A stretch of 64,000 nucleotides of DNA from Larix kaempferi (Eukaryota; Streptophyta; Pinopsida; Pinales; Pinaceae), in NCBI GenBank assembly GCA_027924585.1, contig BSBM01000825.1, forward strand, positions 3,328,001 through 3,392,000, written 5' to 3'. A program made the translations under genes and the position numbers. Shown here piece after piece: positions 1-11,002 of this stretch; the stretch's first letter is position 1; every line of letters starts with the position of its first letter. Below the pieces are notes generated by a model. It searched no databases, was not told where the DNA came from, and worked only from the letters and a program-made list of their open reading frames with translations.

Positions 1-1218
1 CACAATCCTAACGCGCGAGCTGCTCAAAACTACAATGTGGTTGAAGACTGAGCTCAAGCTCCTTGTGCAATGTCCACCTTAGAAGTATAGAAAATTTGTC
101 CTGCTCAAAGAAAGGAACTATTGTCTGCTATTGGTGCTATCGATCCATATGACAGTAATTTGATTACTTTTGACTTAGAACAGTCCACATGTAGGCTTCC
201 CTCATAGATTACATTTCAGATCAAAGTGAGTTCACATGGCAAGAACATTTTTTGAACCATCGTGGATGAAGGAGCCTCAACTTGTGTCATGTCATTAACA
301 TGTTGGAAAGATTTGGGATCACCCACCCTAGTACCATCCCATACAATACTCAAAGCATTTGATGGTCATTCGTTCCCACCTCATGGACTTATCATGTCTT
401 GCCCAGTTGAACTGGGAGGTAAAATAGTTCAAGTAGATGTTGAGGTTGTGGATGCACTCATAGATTACATTTTTCTATTGGGACGTATTTGGATACATAA
501 GATGACAGCTGTAGTGTCTTCAGTATTCCAAGTCATTCAGTTCCCCCACCAAGGGAAGATTATCACGATTGATCAACTAGACTACTGCACACCTAAAACT
601 GGCCTCCACTTGAATGTTCCTTTTGTAGGGGATTCGAAAATGGTGATTCAAGATATTTGGGTAGGAATGTTCAAAGACTCATCCCTCATGGGAACTTTCA
701 CAATTCCACCACCGGTATCAACCCCTAGCACTTCTCCCATTTTCACCATTACATCATAAGTGTGCTTTCCATTAAAAGTTTTTTTTTTCCAGTCCATTTC
801 GGAAGTTGGCTCCACCTCATCCAAAGGAGCCTCCCAAGAAGTTTTTTTTCAGTCCATATCGGAAGTTGGATCCACCTCATCAAAAGGAGCCTCCCATGAA
901 AACATCTTAGATGAAAAGAGTGATGGAAATATACCCACTTCTATGCCACATAGTGAAACTGAGAGCAGTGTACCCCTTTTTGACGTAGAGCTTTCTTATC
1001 AAGCTATGCAAATGGCTTCGGTAGACTCAGATCAAAATCCTTCCAAGATGGAGGAATATGATCCCTATACTTCACCCATATGGGTCATTAATACTCCCAA
1101 CACCCATGACATCCTAGATCAAAATTTTTCGTCGGATGAAGCCATCCTCGAAGTCATGAATATCTCAGAACGACCATGGGAAGACATGCATCACAAATCC
1201 TCATTTATTCCGAAATAG
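1..1218 (+). pseudogene. Retrotransposon aspartic protease and linker
   Basis: Frame 1 reads from the window edge through several stops (for example near 49, 88, 208 and 250) into an open stretch at 262-759 and another at 760-1218. The protease active site reads VDEGAST where retropepsins have D-[ST]-G, so the Ser/Thr is replaced by Glu. Retropepsins cleave the Gag-Pol polyprotein in virus-like particles. The linker towards RT (760-1218) is acidic and serine-rich and contains a 60-bp tandem duplication. The domain call rests on the active-site motif and its position before RT. Confidence 0.65.
781..900 (+). repeat. 60-bp tandem duplication in the pol linker
   Basis: Two 60-bp copies (781-840 and 841-900) differ at a few positions. 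The length keeps the frame, so the encoded motif FQSISEVGSTSSKGAS appears twice. Each copy starts with a T-run, a plausible slippage site. Confidence 0.9.
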
Positions 1219-1298
1219 ACTCATTAGAGGTCAAACCCAAATATATTTACCTCTATGATAAGATGGAAAATTACTAATGCCCCATCCAAACACACAAT

Positions 1299-2220
1299 GT
1301 GAGTTCAGAAGGAAATTTGGAAAACATTTCAAAAACTATCCCAATCGATATATCCATTAAACCTGGCGTCGTTGAAGAAATAAATATAGGTGCATATTGC
1401 TCTCCAGAAGAGATCATGCATTACATTTCTCTATTTAAAGAGTTTTGCGATGTGTTCCCTTGGTCCTATGAAGAAATGCCAGGTATTGGTCCCAGCATCG
1501 TCGAACATGAGATACAAACATACGATAATGTTAAACCAGTGCAACAGAAACTAAGACCAGTCAATCCTAAGAAATTATCTACTATTAAAGCAGAGGTCGA
1601 AAAGCTTTTGAAAGTTGGATTCATCCATCTTGTTCCTTTAACTGAATGGGTATCCAATCCTGTTCCCGTTAACAAAAAACACGGAACTATTCGGGTCTAT
1701 ACTGAATTTCGGTGTCTCAATTTGGCTTGTCCCAAAGACAACTATCCCACACCCTTTATCGATCAGATTATAGATGATTGTGCCGAGAACATAATCTTTT
1801 CATTCATGGATGGATTCTCCGGTTACAACCAAATCCAAATCAAAGAGGAGGACCAACACAAAACAACTTTCATATGCCCTTGGGAGACTTTTGCATATCA
1901 TAAAATACCATTCTTCCTTAAAAACGCCAGGGCTACGTTTCAAAGGGCCATGTCATATGCATTTCACGACATTAAGAAAATCGTTGAGGTTTATCTTGAT
2001 GATTTGGCAGCCAAATCTAAAAGGAGAGCTGAACATAGTGAACATTTACGAGCCATCTTCGTTTGATGTCGCAAGTATAACATTAGGTCAAATTCACAAA
2101 AATGCATGTTTTGTGTGGACTCTGAGAGATTACTTGGGTTCACAGTTTCCAAAAAAGGGATTATGGTGGATCCCATCAAGGTTGAGGCAATACTTTAGTT
2201 GCCTTCCCCAAAAATAATAA
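1299..2220 (+). pseudogene. Ty3/gypsy reverse transcriptase
   Basis: Frame 3 is open at 1299-2066 and then continues past a TGA with recognisable sequence to about 2,213, where a TAG falls. RT motifs appear in order: a PVNKKHGTIR-like fingers segment, FMDGFSGYNQI with the first catalytic Asp, and YLDDL, the usual Y[VL]DD box with the other two catalytic Asps. After the stop, the thumb motif LLGFTVSKKGI still reads in frame. The enzyme would copy the element RNA into DNA. The catalytic residues survive, but the stops make the copy inactive. Confidence 0.9.
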
Positions 2221-2439
2221 CGCAACTTCAAAGCCTTTAAGGGAAAGCTAATTACTTGAGAATATTTGTCGAAAATTTTGCTGAAAAAGATAAAGGTTTC
2301 ATGCGTCTCTTAAAACAAGATGCACTATTCATATGGGATGATCAAGCCCAACATTCATTTGATGAAATAAAGAAATATTTGGTATTTTTCCTGGTACTTA
2401 GTCCACCGAACTATAGTTGAGACTTTCTTCTATATTTGG

Positions 2440-2917
2440 CAGCCTCTAGTTCCACCATAGGAATGGTTTGGCACAAGAAGATGAATCTTCACAAGAGAAT
2501 GTTATTTACTATCTTAGTAAGGACCTTGCTGGTCCCGAATTGAAGTACTCCCAGGTTGAGAAGTTGGAATTGGCAACAGTTCATGTTGTCCAACGACTTA
2601 GACATTACATAATTCCGATAAAAATGACCATAGTGGCTGAAATGAACCCCATGAAGCACATTTTGTCCCTCCATACCATTGGTGGCAAATATTCCAAATG
2701 GATAGTAATTTTGCAAGAATTTGACCTCGAGTTCAAAAATGCTAAATCCAAGAAATCATTGGCGTTTGTTGAATTAATGTCTGAGTTACCCTCTGAGAAG
2801 GAGGATACTATATATGTTGAAACTTGGGCAGATGAACATGTATTCCTCATTGCAACTTCGGATCCTTGGTATGGAACATTTATCATATATCTCCAAACCC
2901 AAAGGATTGATCCTTAG
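2440..2917 (+). pseudogene. Ty3/gypsy RNase H domain
   Basis: After a frameshift near 2,465, frame 2 is open at 2468-2917. It carries the segment VIYYLSKDLAGPELKYSQ followed by VEKLELATVHVVQRLRHYI, typical of the RNase H-like domain downstream of RT in Ty3/gypsy polyproteins. This domain degrades the RNA strand of the RNA-DNA hybrid. The frame ends in TAG at 2915-2917 but carries on into the integrase without another shift. Confidence 0.8.
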
Positions 2918-2943
2918 TTTTCTAGTATTGAACGACGTCGCAT

Positions 2944-4083
2944 TCGACACCAAGCATGAATATACCTCATCATAGGGGATACTTTGTACCATCGAGGGGT
3001 AGACATGATATCAAGATGTTGTTTAGTACACGAGGAAGCTGAACAAGTATTGAATGATTTCCATGCAGGGGCATGCGGTGGTCATCTTTCTCGGTTGGAA
3101 ACTGCCCAAAAAATCTTGCGTACAGAATACTTTTGGCCTACAATATTCAAAGATTGCATAAATGCGGTTAAAAAGTGTCACCCTTTCCAAATCTACACAA
3201 GAAAAATGTGCGCACATCCTGCTCCATTACACCCTGTAGTAACCATGAGTCCATTTTCAAAATGGACCATTGATTTTATGACTATCAACCCGCCTTCAGC
3301 TAATGGCCACCACTACATCATATTAGCCGTGGACTACTTCACCAAGTGGGATGAAGTGACGCCTACATTCAATTGCATGGGTAAAACTGCAGCATATTCC
3401 CTATTCAATCATGTGATAGCAAGGTTTGGTGTGCCCAAATAGATCACTACTGATAACGAAAGTCACTTTAGGAATTATTTTATGGATAAACTTACAAACT
3501 GGTTAGGATTGCAAAGGGACTTTTCCTCGCCATATTATCCTCAAGTTAACAGACGAGTAGAAGCCATCAACAAGGTTTTGAAAACTATGTTACAGAGGAT
3601 GATTGATAATAACAAAACTAACTAGCACTTGATGTTGTTCACTGTTCTTTGGGCTTACTGAACCACTGCTAAAACCGCAACCAGATTCACCCCTTTCCAA
3701 TTGGTTTATGGAGAGGAAGTCATGTTTCCTATTGAATGCGAAATACCATCATTAAAAATAGTAGTCGAACTCCTACCTAACACTTCAGCAATAGAAGAAA
3801 GGCTTCTCCATCTTCTTCTCTAAATGTAGAAGCACACAAGAAAAGGGTCAGAACACAATATGACAAATCAGCTCGTCCATGAGTCTTTTCTAAAGGAGAC
3901 TTCGTTTTAGTTTATGACCAAAACCAAGACAAAATTAGAGAAGGGAAATTTGTACCGAAATGGTTTGGCCCACTTGTAGTCAAAACCGTGTTGAAGAGAG
4001 GTGCTTATGAATTGATCAATTATGATGGGGAACCCATGTCGGAGATCAAAAATGGTCTCTATATAAAGAAATACTTTGCGTAG
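2944..4083 (+). pseudogene. Ty3/gypsy integrase
   Basis: Frame 2 continues from the RNase H. The zinc-binding HHCC region is at about 3,056-3,200 (FHAGACGGHL, then KKCHPFQ, in which the second Cys is lost). The catalytic core shows all three acidic residues: WTIDFM (D), TTDNES (D) and RRVEAINK (E). Stops interrupt at 3440-3442 and in the region 3,630-3,660. After a frameshift near 3,820 a C-terminal segment containing KWFGPLVVKTVLKRGAYEL runs to the TAG at 4081-4083. Integrase would insert the cDNA into the genome. No chromodomain is recognisable, which fits the Tat lineage. Confidence 0.88.
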
Positions 4084-4194
4084 GCACTAATGCCTCGCAC
4101 CACTTGTTGTATTATGTTGTATTCTTTGTATAAACTTTTGTACATTAGTTGTTTTGGCACACAGTTATCTTGCTTGGCATTGTCACTTTGACAG

Positions 4195-4595
4195 ATGGCA
4201 CAAGAAACATTCACATATTTGGGATATGCGGATGGCGCTAGCCGTAGTTCTCGGAACATTGCTTCCGCCGCATGGGTGATTTTAGTTCAGGAGGAATTTT
4301 TCTCGGGTCTGCAACCAACAATGTTGCAGAATATAGCACAGTCATTGAGCTTCTTGTTGAGGCTATCACCCTTGGCATCTGACGAATAATAGTCAAACTG
4401 GGCTCGGAATTAGTTGTATCTCAGTTAAATTGTCAGTATCAGGTTCGACATCCTACATTGTTTATAAATTTTCTACGAGTGCATCTTTTAGAACATCAAT
4501 TGGAGTTCATTGAATATATTCACTTTCGTAGAAGTATGAATAGTCTGGCTGATTCCTTAGCCAACTACGTACTTGATTGGCATCTAATTCATTAA
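4195..4595 (+). pseudogene. Second RNase H (aRNH-like) after integrase
   Basis: The segment opens with YLGYADGASRSS and ASAAWVIL. After a frameshift near 4,315 it continues with NNVAEYSTVIELLVEA, then after a TGA with VKLGSELVVSQLN, YQVRHPTLF, IHFRRSMNSLADSLAN and YVLDWHLIH, ending at TAA 4593-4595. This is the RNase H fold order: YxDGAS with the first Asp, the NVAEY helix with the Glu, the usual DSxLVV strand (here GSELVV, so the Asp is lost), and the NxxAD motif with the final Asp. A second RNase H in this position marks plant Tat elements. The break pattern shows it is dead. Confidence 0.8.
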
Positions 4596-6768
4596 CATCA
4601 TACCAAAAAGCAAGCATGCACATTATTCATGGCAATGTAATTAAACACATCATTTAAGGACATAAGTAAAAGCCAAAATAAACTAGCTTACATCATAAAC
4701 CAAGAAATGTGTAACTTTGAACACCCAAAAAAATAGTGTAAACACTTTTTCTCTTTTTGTTTCTTTTTCTTCAAGATAAAACCCAAAAATCTCATAAAAA
4801 TAATTAAAAAATTTGGAAAAATAAAAAACATGTGAAACTGTTTCAAAATTTCTTAGTCTGGCATCAAAACTCACCTACAACTGGCAGATCATCGAAAAAG
4901 GTTCACAGCTTCTAGAAATACCTGCTGAAAGGAGATGCTTCCTCTCATCCATCGGTTGCACCTACAAGGAATATGGTATAAAATGGGTATTTTTATACTT
5001 AACTTTTATTCATACATGTATAACCGTATCCTTTTGAATGATAGGATGATGTATCATTCCTCAATTTTCGCAATCTTTTTTAGATATTATATGCACATTT
5101 GAACCAGATTTTTACTAAATAGTTAGGTAATGAAATGGTTTTGATTACAGGACTTCGAGACTTTGACAGATCGAACTATTTGATTCAGGTAGTTGGAGAT
5201 GGACCATGATTCATGATGATTTATGATTTTGGAATTTTTCACAAGACTCAACATGAAGTAAACCCCATTGAACCATTCCTACTTAGCCATTATACCAAAT
5301 TGGATAAATTCAATCACATGGTATTATTTCACTGTCCGTCGACACATAATCCTGCTTTAGATAACCTACCCATGGAGGGAACATCTATAAGAGTGTGCAC
5401 AACTAGCTTAGCCCTTGTTTTCAATATGGATCTTTTCCTTGGCCTAACCCGTTCCCTTGAAAAATAGGCATACGCCCATGCAACACTCGTTCCCTCCCAT
5501 GTATTATAACATTCTTTATTCTTTTTTTCTGAAAAAAGAATAAAAAATAAAAAACACAAAAATCCAAAAATTAAGAAACTTGAATCACTTCATATTATAG
5601 TATTGAAGAAAACAACAACAGTCAGTCCTTGTTTCCCTTGAACATGGCACATAATTTGGTCTCTGTTATCAGTACACCATCTCCCTTTTCCTTAGGAAAC
5701 TGTACCATTATGTTTTAAAAGATCTTCGTCAATGGGTTATCCTTCCCATCACCAATGGAGCTTTCATTAATGCATATGGCATTGGCGGATTTCATTAAGG
5801 TTGGTTACTCAAAGCCCTATGTTTCCAAGTGTCCATTCTACGTCGTGTTATGTGTTCAAGGGAAGTCAAAACCGAGTCAGCCATTCCTCAAATATTCCTG
5901 ACCAATCATGTCGGCCTTCCTTGTGTTAGTATATAGTGTTGGATCTCGCAGTTCTACCAAATTATATCAAACTATTGATCTTTGTTTCGTATCTGTTTAT
6001 GTGGGATGCATTAATGCCCTCCTTCCGATGGATCCATGCCTATCGACACCAAATCATTATCTAGGAAATGGATCTAGAAACCTAAGAGTACCTTGGATCT
6101 TGTAGTCATTAGTGTCAAGTTTCCTCGCAAATGATAGTGGGTATATATCAATGACACCTGATTGTTTGATTCTACAAGTGTTCGGATTCAGAACATCTAT
6201 TCACACTTGCTAGTTTGTACTCAGTACCTTAGAGTCCATCATCATTATCGGTGGGTCTCTTCGCATCTGTTAACGGTATACATCAATGACCGGTAATCAG
6301 ATGGTGCTTTATTATGCTCGACATCAGCTCTTTTATTCGCATGATATAAACTCATACTATTGTTAGTTTGTATTGAATACCTTGGGAAAAAAAGTTATAT
6401 CACTCATCGATGCACTGCCTGAGCTGCGCAAGATTAGACTACCATGTCAGAAGTTCAATGAAGATCTTGTTCTCACACTCATCAAAGTGCATGTTTACAC
6501 TTCTGAAAAATTTACTCTTGACATGGATCCACTGTGTATTGTTCGTGGCCATGCTTGTTTGTTGCTGAGCATGGGTATGCCCACCTCAAGAAGATATTAT
6601 ATATTTGAAAAATTGCTATGTTTGACTTCCATGTGCTTTTTGGAATCCTGCACCCATGAGCTTATCCTTTCCTCATCCTTGCTTTGTACAATAAAGAGTA
6701 TCAGTATACAGAGTATCATTTTCAGTAATGCATTTCGGCCCTTAGCTATGCTTCGGACCTCACACATT
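4596..6768 (+). other. Retrotransposon 3' spacer with unrecognised ORF remnants
   Basis: This stretch between the second RNase H and the polypurine tract has no domain I recognise. Open stretches at 5213-5467 (84 codons) and 6373-6813 (about 146 codons) could be remnants of an extra ORF or chance. A diffuse repeat with a period near 145 bp is visible at about 6,138-6,380: a block starting with a 'tatcaatgac' motif and ending with a 'tagtttgta' motif occurs twice. Confidence 0.4.
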
Positions 6769-6776
6769 AGGGGGAA
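6769..6776 (+). other. Polypurine tract
   Basis: AGGGGGAA precedes a TGTTAACA start at 6779. A G-rich purine run immediately 5' of a TG-initiated repeat is how plus-strand priming sites of LTR elements look, and it lies downstream of the pol remnants on the same strand. Confidence 0.6.
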
Positions 6777-6778
6777 TT

Positions 6779-7560
6779 TGTTAACAAGCAAATTAACACC
6801 CTTAGTCATGTGACAGAAGAAGCATATTTTTACAATGTGCCCGCAACATGAAGATAGAACACAAGTACATTAAGAGACAAATCCTCTCTGATATAATCAC
6901 TTCTTCCATAAATGGGAGGATTGGGTGAAGAAAGTAAGAACCTAAGGAGACCAAGTTCAGTCATCGAAGCGCTAATTAAAGGTCCAAACTTAAGCTACAC
7001 CAATCAAATAGTGAAGAGAAATGCATTAAAGTGCATTAATTGTTCTTAAAGTATGCTAAGTTGTGCAAAAAAGCCTAAAAACTATGGAAAGTGGGTTTTT
7101 GAGTGAAAATAATCTAAAATAAGGAAAATGAGCAATCCCACATTGAGAAGAAAATCTTGAAGGCCCATTTCTCAATGCTATATAAGAAAGGCATTTGGGG
7201 CATGGTAGAGAGGACAAAGGAAGATCAAAGGCATACTGGAGAGATTCTGAAGATTGGAAAGCTCAACTTCATCAAAAGCAAGGGTGGAGAAAGGATAGCT
7301 CATGGAAAAGGAAGAAGGATGCACATCAAGCTCCATGGTAGATATGTATTTTCTTCTCTAGCTTAATATGAAATGATTCAAGTTTCCTTCCATATGAGAT
7401 GTGTTTATGATGGTTTTGAATCATGAGAAATGTTTGATAATTGATTAAATATCTTAGGAAATCTGTATTAATTGTTTCATACCTGACATTGGAACTTACC
7501 ATTCCATAGTAATATAGCATGTTTAATGTAGATCTAACTCCTACACTTATAGCTATTATC
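6779..7560 (+). repeat. Putative 3' LTR of the Tat-like element
   Basis: The start TGTTAACA follows the polypurine tract. A TATA box (TATATAAG, 7179-7186) about 400 bp inside fits an LTR promoter. The right end is not defined: minus-strand gag sequence begins by about 7,566, so the LTR may be cut or end there. No second LTR copy is in the window for comparison. Confidence 0.5.
7179..7186 (+). promoter_or_regulatory. TATA box in the 3' LTR
   Basis: TATATAAG in the plus orientation, in the expected part of the putative LTR. It would start element or read-through transcription about 30 nt downstream. Confidence 0.5.
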
Positions 7561-7565
7561 ATTTT

Positions 7566-8636
7566 TTAATGGTGGCTTAAATTAACTTTTCCTTTGATCA
7601 AACCTCCCATTTGGATTTCCTTTCCCTGCTGGGTGAACTTTTGATTTTCCTTTGCTCTGCTCATAGCAATGCACTGAAATCCTAATGGATTCATCAAGAC
7701 TTGGTGGATTAACAAAATCAATACTATCTTTGAAATTCCGAGGTAGACTTCCAAGGAAACATTGGATATTAACCCTCTCATCCTTGATATAGTCCACATA
7801 CCGTAACAATTCCAAAAACTTATGGACATGCCCATCCATAGATTTCTGTCCCAACCTGATTTCATTGAATTCTTTCCTCTTGTTGTCATAATACCTAGAT
7901 TATAGGTATTTTTCCTTGAAATACTTGTTGAATATTTCCCAGTTGATCCTCCTTTCACTTATCCTTTTCACTTGCATGAGGTGCTCCCACCAAATTAAAG
8001 CTCTGCCACTTAGATTGTAAATGGAAATTCTGGCCTTTCATTTCCTGAGTAGTCATGGATCCTGAAGTATTTATTCATCCCTAGAAGCCATCCCTCTGCC
8101 TCTTGGCCAATATTACTTTCTCCATCAAATGTGGGGGGACTCGCCTTCCTAAATTATTCCCATGGCATTCCTTTGGATCTTTTTCTTCCACAAAAACTGC
8201 TAGAAGTATGCCTTGGACTTCTTCGAGGGATTTTGGAGTCACACGACCTGCTAGAAGAAGATCTTGAGGAGGGCATGCTGCTCTTTTTTCTCACAAAAAT
8301 CTTTCTTGGGATTGGATTCCTCTTCTTAGAATGACCTCTAGAGCGACTTTCAGCATCCCTTCGTTCTTTAGCTACATTCCTAGGGTTGGACCCAAGGTTT
8401 ACCCTCTCCTGCATATCGGTGAGGCTGTGCAAAATAACAACATTGAGCTAATTATGTTCTTCCCGAGCCTTCATCAACCTTTCATTAAAGCTTATCATGG
8501 TTTCAACCAAGTTCTAGGGAGTTATTTTCTCCCTTCTCCCATTGGATTAAGTCTTTGCATGATTTTCTTGCACATTTTATCCTAGCGTATATTCACCATG
8601 ATCATAAGGATCCTGGGAATCATTCACGGTCACCAT
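7566..8636 (-). pseudogene. Ty3/gypsy gag fragment, minus strand
   Basis: Read on the minus strand, an ATG at 8636 opens MVTVNDSQDPYDHGEYTLG and the frame continues with stops through an Arg/Ser-rich stretch at 8,154-8,432. Next come SPPTFDGESN, a WLLGMNKYF-like segment, WWEHLMQVKR, INWEIFNKYFKEKYL and, at 7582-7854, VHKFLELLRYV and LPRNFKDSIDFV. This is the usual order of the plant Ty3/gypsy gag capsid domain (Retrotrans_gag type). At least two frameshifts occur. The coding sequence stops before a zinc knuckle at about 7,566, where it meets the Tat-like LTR. It belongs to the same element as the primer site at 8,885 and the LTR at 8,903. Confidence 0.8.
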
Positions 8637-8884
8637 TTTTTTGCTTTCCCTGTATGTTGCCTCTGTTGTGACGATTCAACTACTAACAACTGCAACCACT
8701 ATGAATTATAGAGACATTTATTATACATTATAAGAATGCATATAAGACACAAACGTCCATACAAATATGGAAATTACTGATTCGGACAACAACAATAATA
8801 AATGCTTATCAAAATCACACCATTGACACTTCCTACCTATAAGTTCATTCATGCTTCGGCCCAAACAACCCTAGTGCTGCAACT

Positions 8885-8899
8885 TGGGATCTGATACCA
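8885..8899 (-). other. Primer-binding site, initiator tRNA-Met, minus strand
   Basis: The minus strand reads TGGTATCAGATCCCA three bases after the end of an LTR. This matches the common plant primer site TGGTATCAGAGC for initiator tRNA-Met with one change. It lies between the LTR and the gag remnant of the same strand, in the correct order. Confidence 0.75.
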
Positions 8900-8902
8900 C
8901 TC

Positions 8903-11002
8903 TGTCACTTCCCCAATCCTCTCAGTTCCCTTTAGTGATGGGGGAACAAACTTGATCCCAACTTCCGCATTCCATAGTGCAGGATTCGGAAATGCGGAGC
9001 ACCAAAATGCCCGGTGCCGAAGAAATACGATCCCGACTTCCGCATTCCGTAGTGCGGGAGTCGGAAATGCGGAGCACCAAAATTCCCAACACCGAATAAA
9101 TTACGATCCCGAATTCCGCATTCTGCAGCACAAAGTCGGGATTGCAGAATGCCAAAATTCCTGACATTTGAAGGGAATGCACCCCCGCCTTCTGCATTCC
9201 GCAATGCAGATTTGAAAGTCAGAACTTGGTCATACCCCTGTGACCACCAATTTCCCAAGCTTATAACTTCTTCATCCTGAGGCCAAATTTGGAAAATACG
9301 GTACCGTTGGAAAGCTCTTGGAGAGATATATGCACTGGAATAATCCCATACTACATCTTGGGACTTTGAATTTGCAATTTTTGCAACTGAAACATAGCTC
9401 AAACTCCCTCAATTCTTCTTTACCATTCTGCAAGGAGCTTTCCTTTCCCTCTTCCATGGCTTCTCCCTTCAACTGACCCACAAAGGGTCATGAAACACAA
9501 CAGGGACTATCGAAAAGTGTATGCAATGCATAACAAAAAACATATAATTAAAATCTAATCAATGCATCTACAACATGCAAGGTTAGTAGCACATTAAGCT
9601 CAAGCAAATGGTGAAACAATAAAAAATGCCTCTGCCTCATACTTAGGCTCGTACATAATATTCCTATGGATCATTTTCATGTAATCATTCATTCAAATAA
9701 ATTGAATATAACAAGTAGACATCACATAGGGAATTATAATCATTTAACAACACAAGGAGCACTTATCTTTAAAATGAAGTGGTCCAAGCAACTGTCCAAG
9801 TGAGAGAAACGTTCCACCCAACCATACGTCTCTGTCCAGCCTATACTATTTCAGCTGAGAGACCACCCCCAAGCTTGGCTATGTATCCACTAAGGAGGGA
9901 TAAATAGGCTCTTTTCATAGTCAAGGATTCACAGTAATGCTAAGCCAACATACAGTTGGGTTTATGAAGCATGCAAGGGAAAATAGGGAGGATGATGCTA
10001 AGCCAATGAGCTCAACCATAGAGATACAGGAATCTCAAACCATTCATAATTCATGGAACCCACAATACCTACCACACCCAACAAAATTAAGGCCCCCTTC
10101 TCTGTTGCAAAGTCCCTCAAGGCCCCTTCCCCCCAGTTCTCTTCAGGGTGGACATAGAAAGGTCCAAACTGCTTCCTTCATGAGACTTTAACCTTCAATG
10201 GGTTTACCAAGCAGATCCAACCTTTGTCTTTCCTTCTTCTCATTTATCCTAGCTAGGATATTCTTAGGGTTGAGGACAAAGCTCTGTCCCACAACTCGAT
10301 TCTTCTGCTATCAAATCAAGGTCTTCTCACAGGTTTACTAATATTCTCACACTCTGGAATTTACCCCATGGTTTGATCCATGGATTTCCCAGCCGATTCT
10401 ACTTCCCACATAGGGTTTCTTGTGCATTCTTGGCTCTGCAATTCGTGACTTACACAAGGTCACGATTTTTCTCCTTTCTTCTCTTCTCGTATCTCTCTTT
10501 GTTCTGTTGAAACTCCTTGTGCTTGTGCCTAATGGAATGGGGGTTCCTTACACGATTTCCTTTTTCTTTTCCATACCCCGTTTATGGTGCTTTCACATTC
10601 CTCTGTCAACGTGGCTTTCTCCATAATCGTGACCTTTCCTCCTTCCCTACTGCTTTCGTGTGTAACACATGAAAGTTGATCCTTACTGTTCCATGATCCC
10701 ACAACCCCCTCACTTATCCCTAGTGGATACACATGCTCCCCTCTTGTTGGTTGCTTCCATAGCCAGTTGTTTTTTTCTGTATTTTATTGCACTATTAAAA
10801 TTTATATCATTTTTACAATTTCCATAGCTTGATGGCACATGGATAACATAAATATCAAACACTTTCCTTTTTAAATAAAACCTGAGCATCCACCAGCAGT
10901 TCCTTGGCCTTGAGCTCCACACTAGGGAAAACATACAACGCATGCATACATTATTTATATTAAAAGCCAAAATATCTTGAGGGTCAAAATGGGGGTATTA
11001 CA
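8903..11002 (-). repeat. About 2.1-kb 5' LTR of the minus-strand gypsy element
   Basis: On the minus strand the LTR begins TGTAATACCCCC (10991-11002) and ends GTGACA (8903-8908), giving TG...CA ends right next to the primer site. The start TGTAA[TC]A followed by a C-run is common for long plant gypsy LTRs. The U5-side part carries three 76-bp repeats. No coding sequence is recognised inside. The 5' boundary is inferred from the TG motif alone, because the partner LTR is missing. Confidence 0.6.
8954..9175. repeat. Three tandem 75/76-bp palindrome-rich repeats
   Basis: Copies start at 8954, 9029 and 9105 with the shared opening GATCCC. Each holds complementary arms such as TTCCGCATTCC and a GGAAATGCGGA-type block that could fold into a hairpin. 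The third copy is more diverged. A related GCATTCCGCAATGC segment follows near 9,200. Confidence 0.85.

Larger units (their letters stand above)
1..7560 (+). mobile_element. Tat-like Ty3/gypsy LTR retrotransposon, 3' part, decayed
   Basis: The domains run protease, reverse transcriptase, RNase H, integrase, then a second RNase H, followed by about 2.2 kb without a recognised domain, a polypurine tract and a putative 3' LTR. RT before integrase is the Ty3/gypsy order, and an extra RNase H after integrase is known from the plant Tat lineage. The 5' LTR, primer site and most of gag lie left of the window. Many stops and at least three frameshifts show a dead copy. The right limit is approximate, because the element abuts a minus-strand gag fragment near 7,566 and no paired LTR is available to fix the end. 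Confidence 0.8.

Noticed and set aside
9937-10191. 84-codon Pro/Ser-rich ORF
   Set aside because: It lies inside the 2.1-kb minus-strand LTR and has no recognisable similarity.
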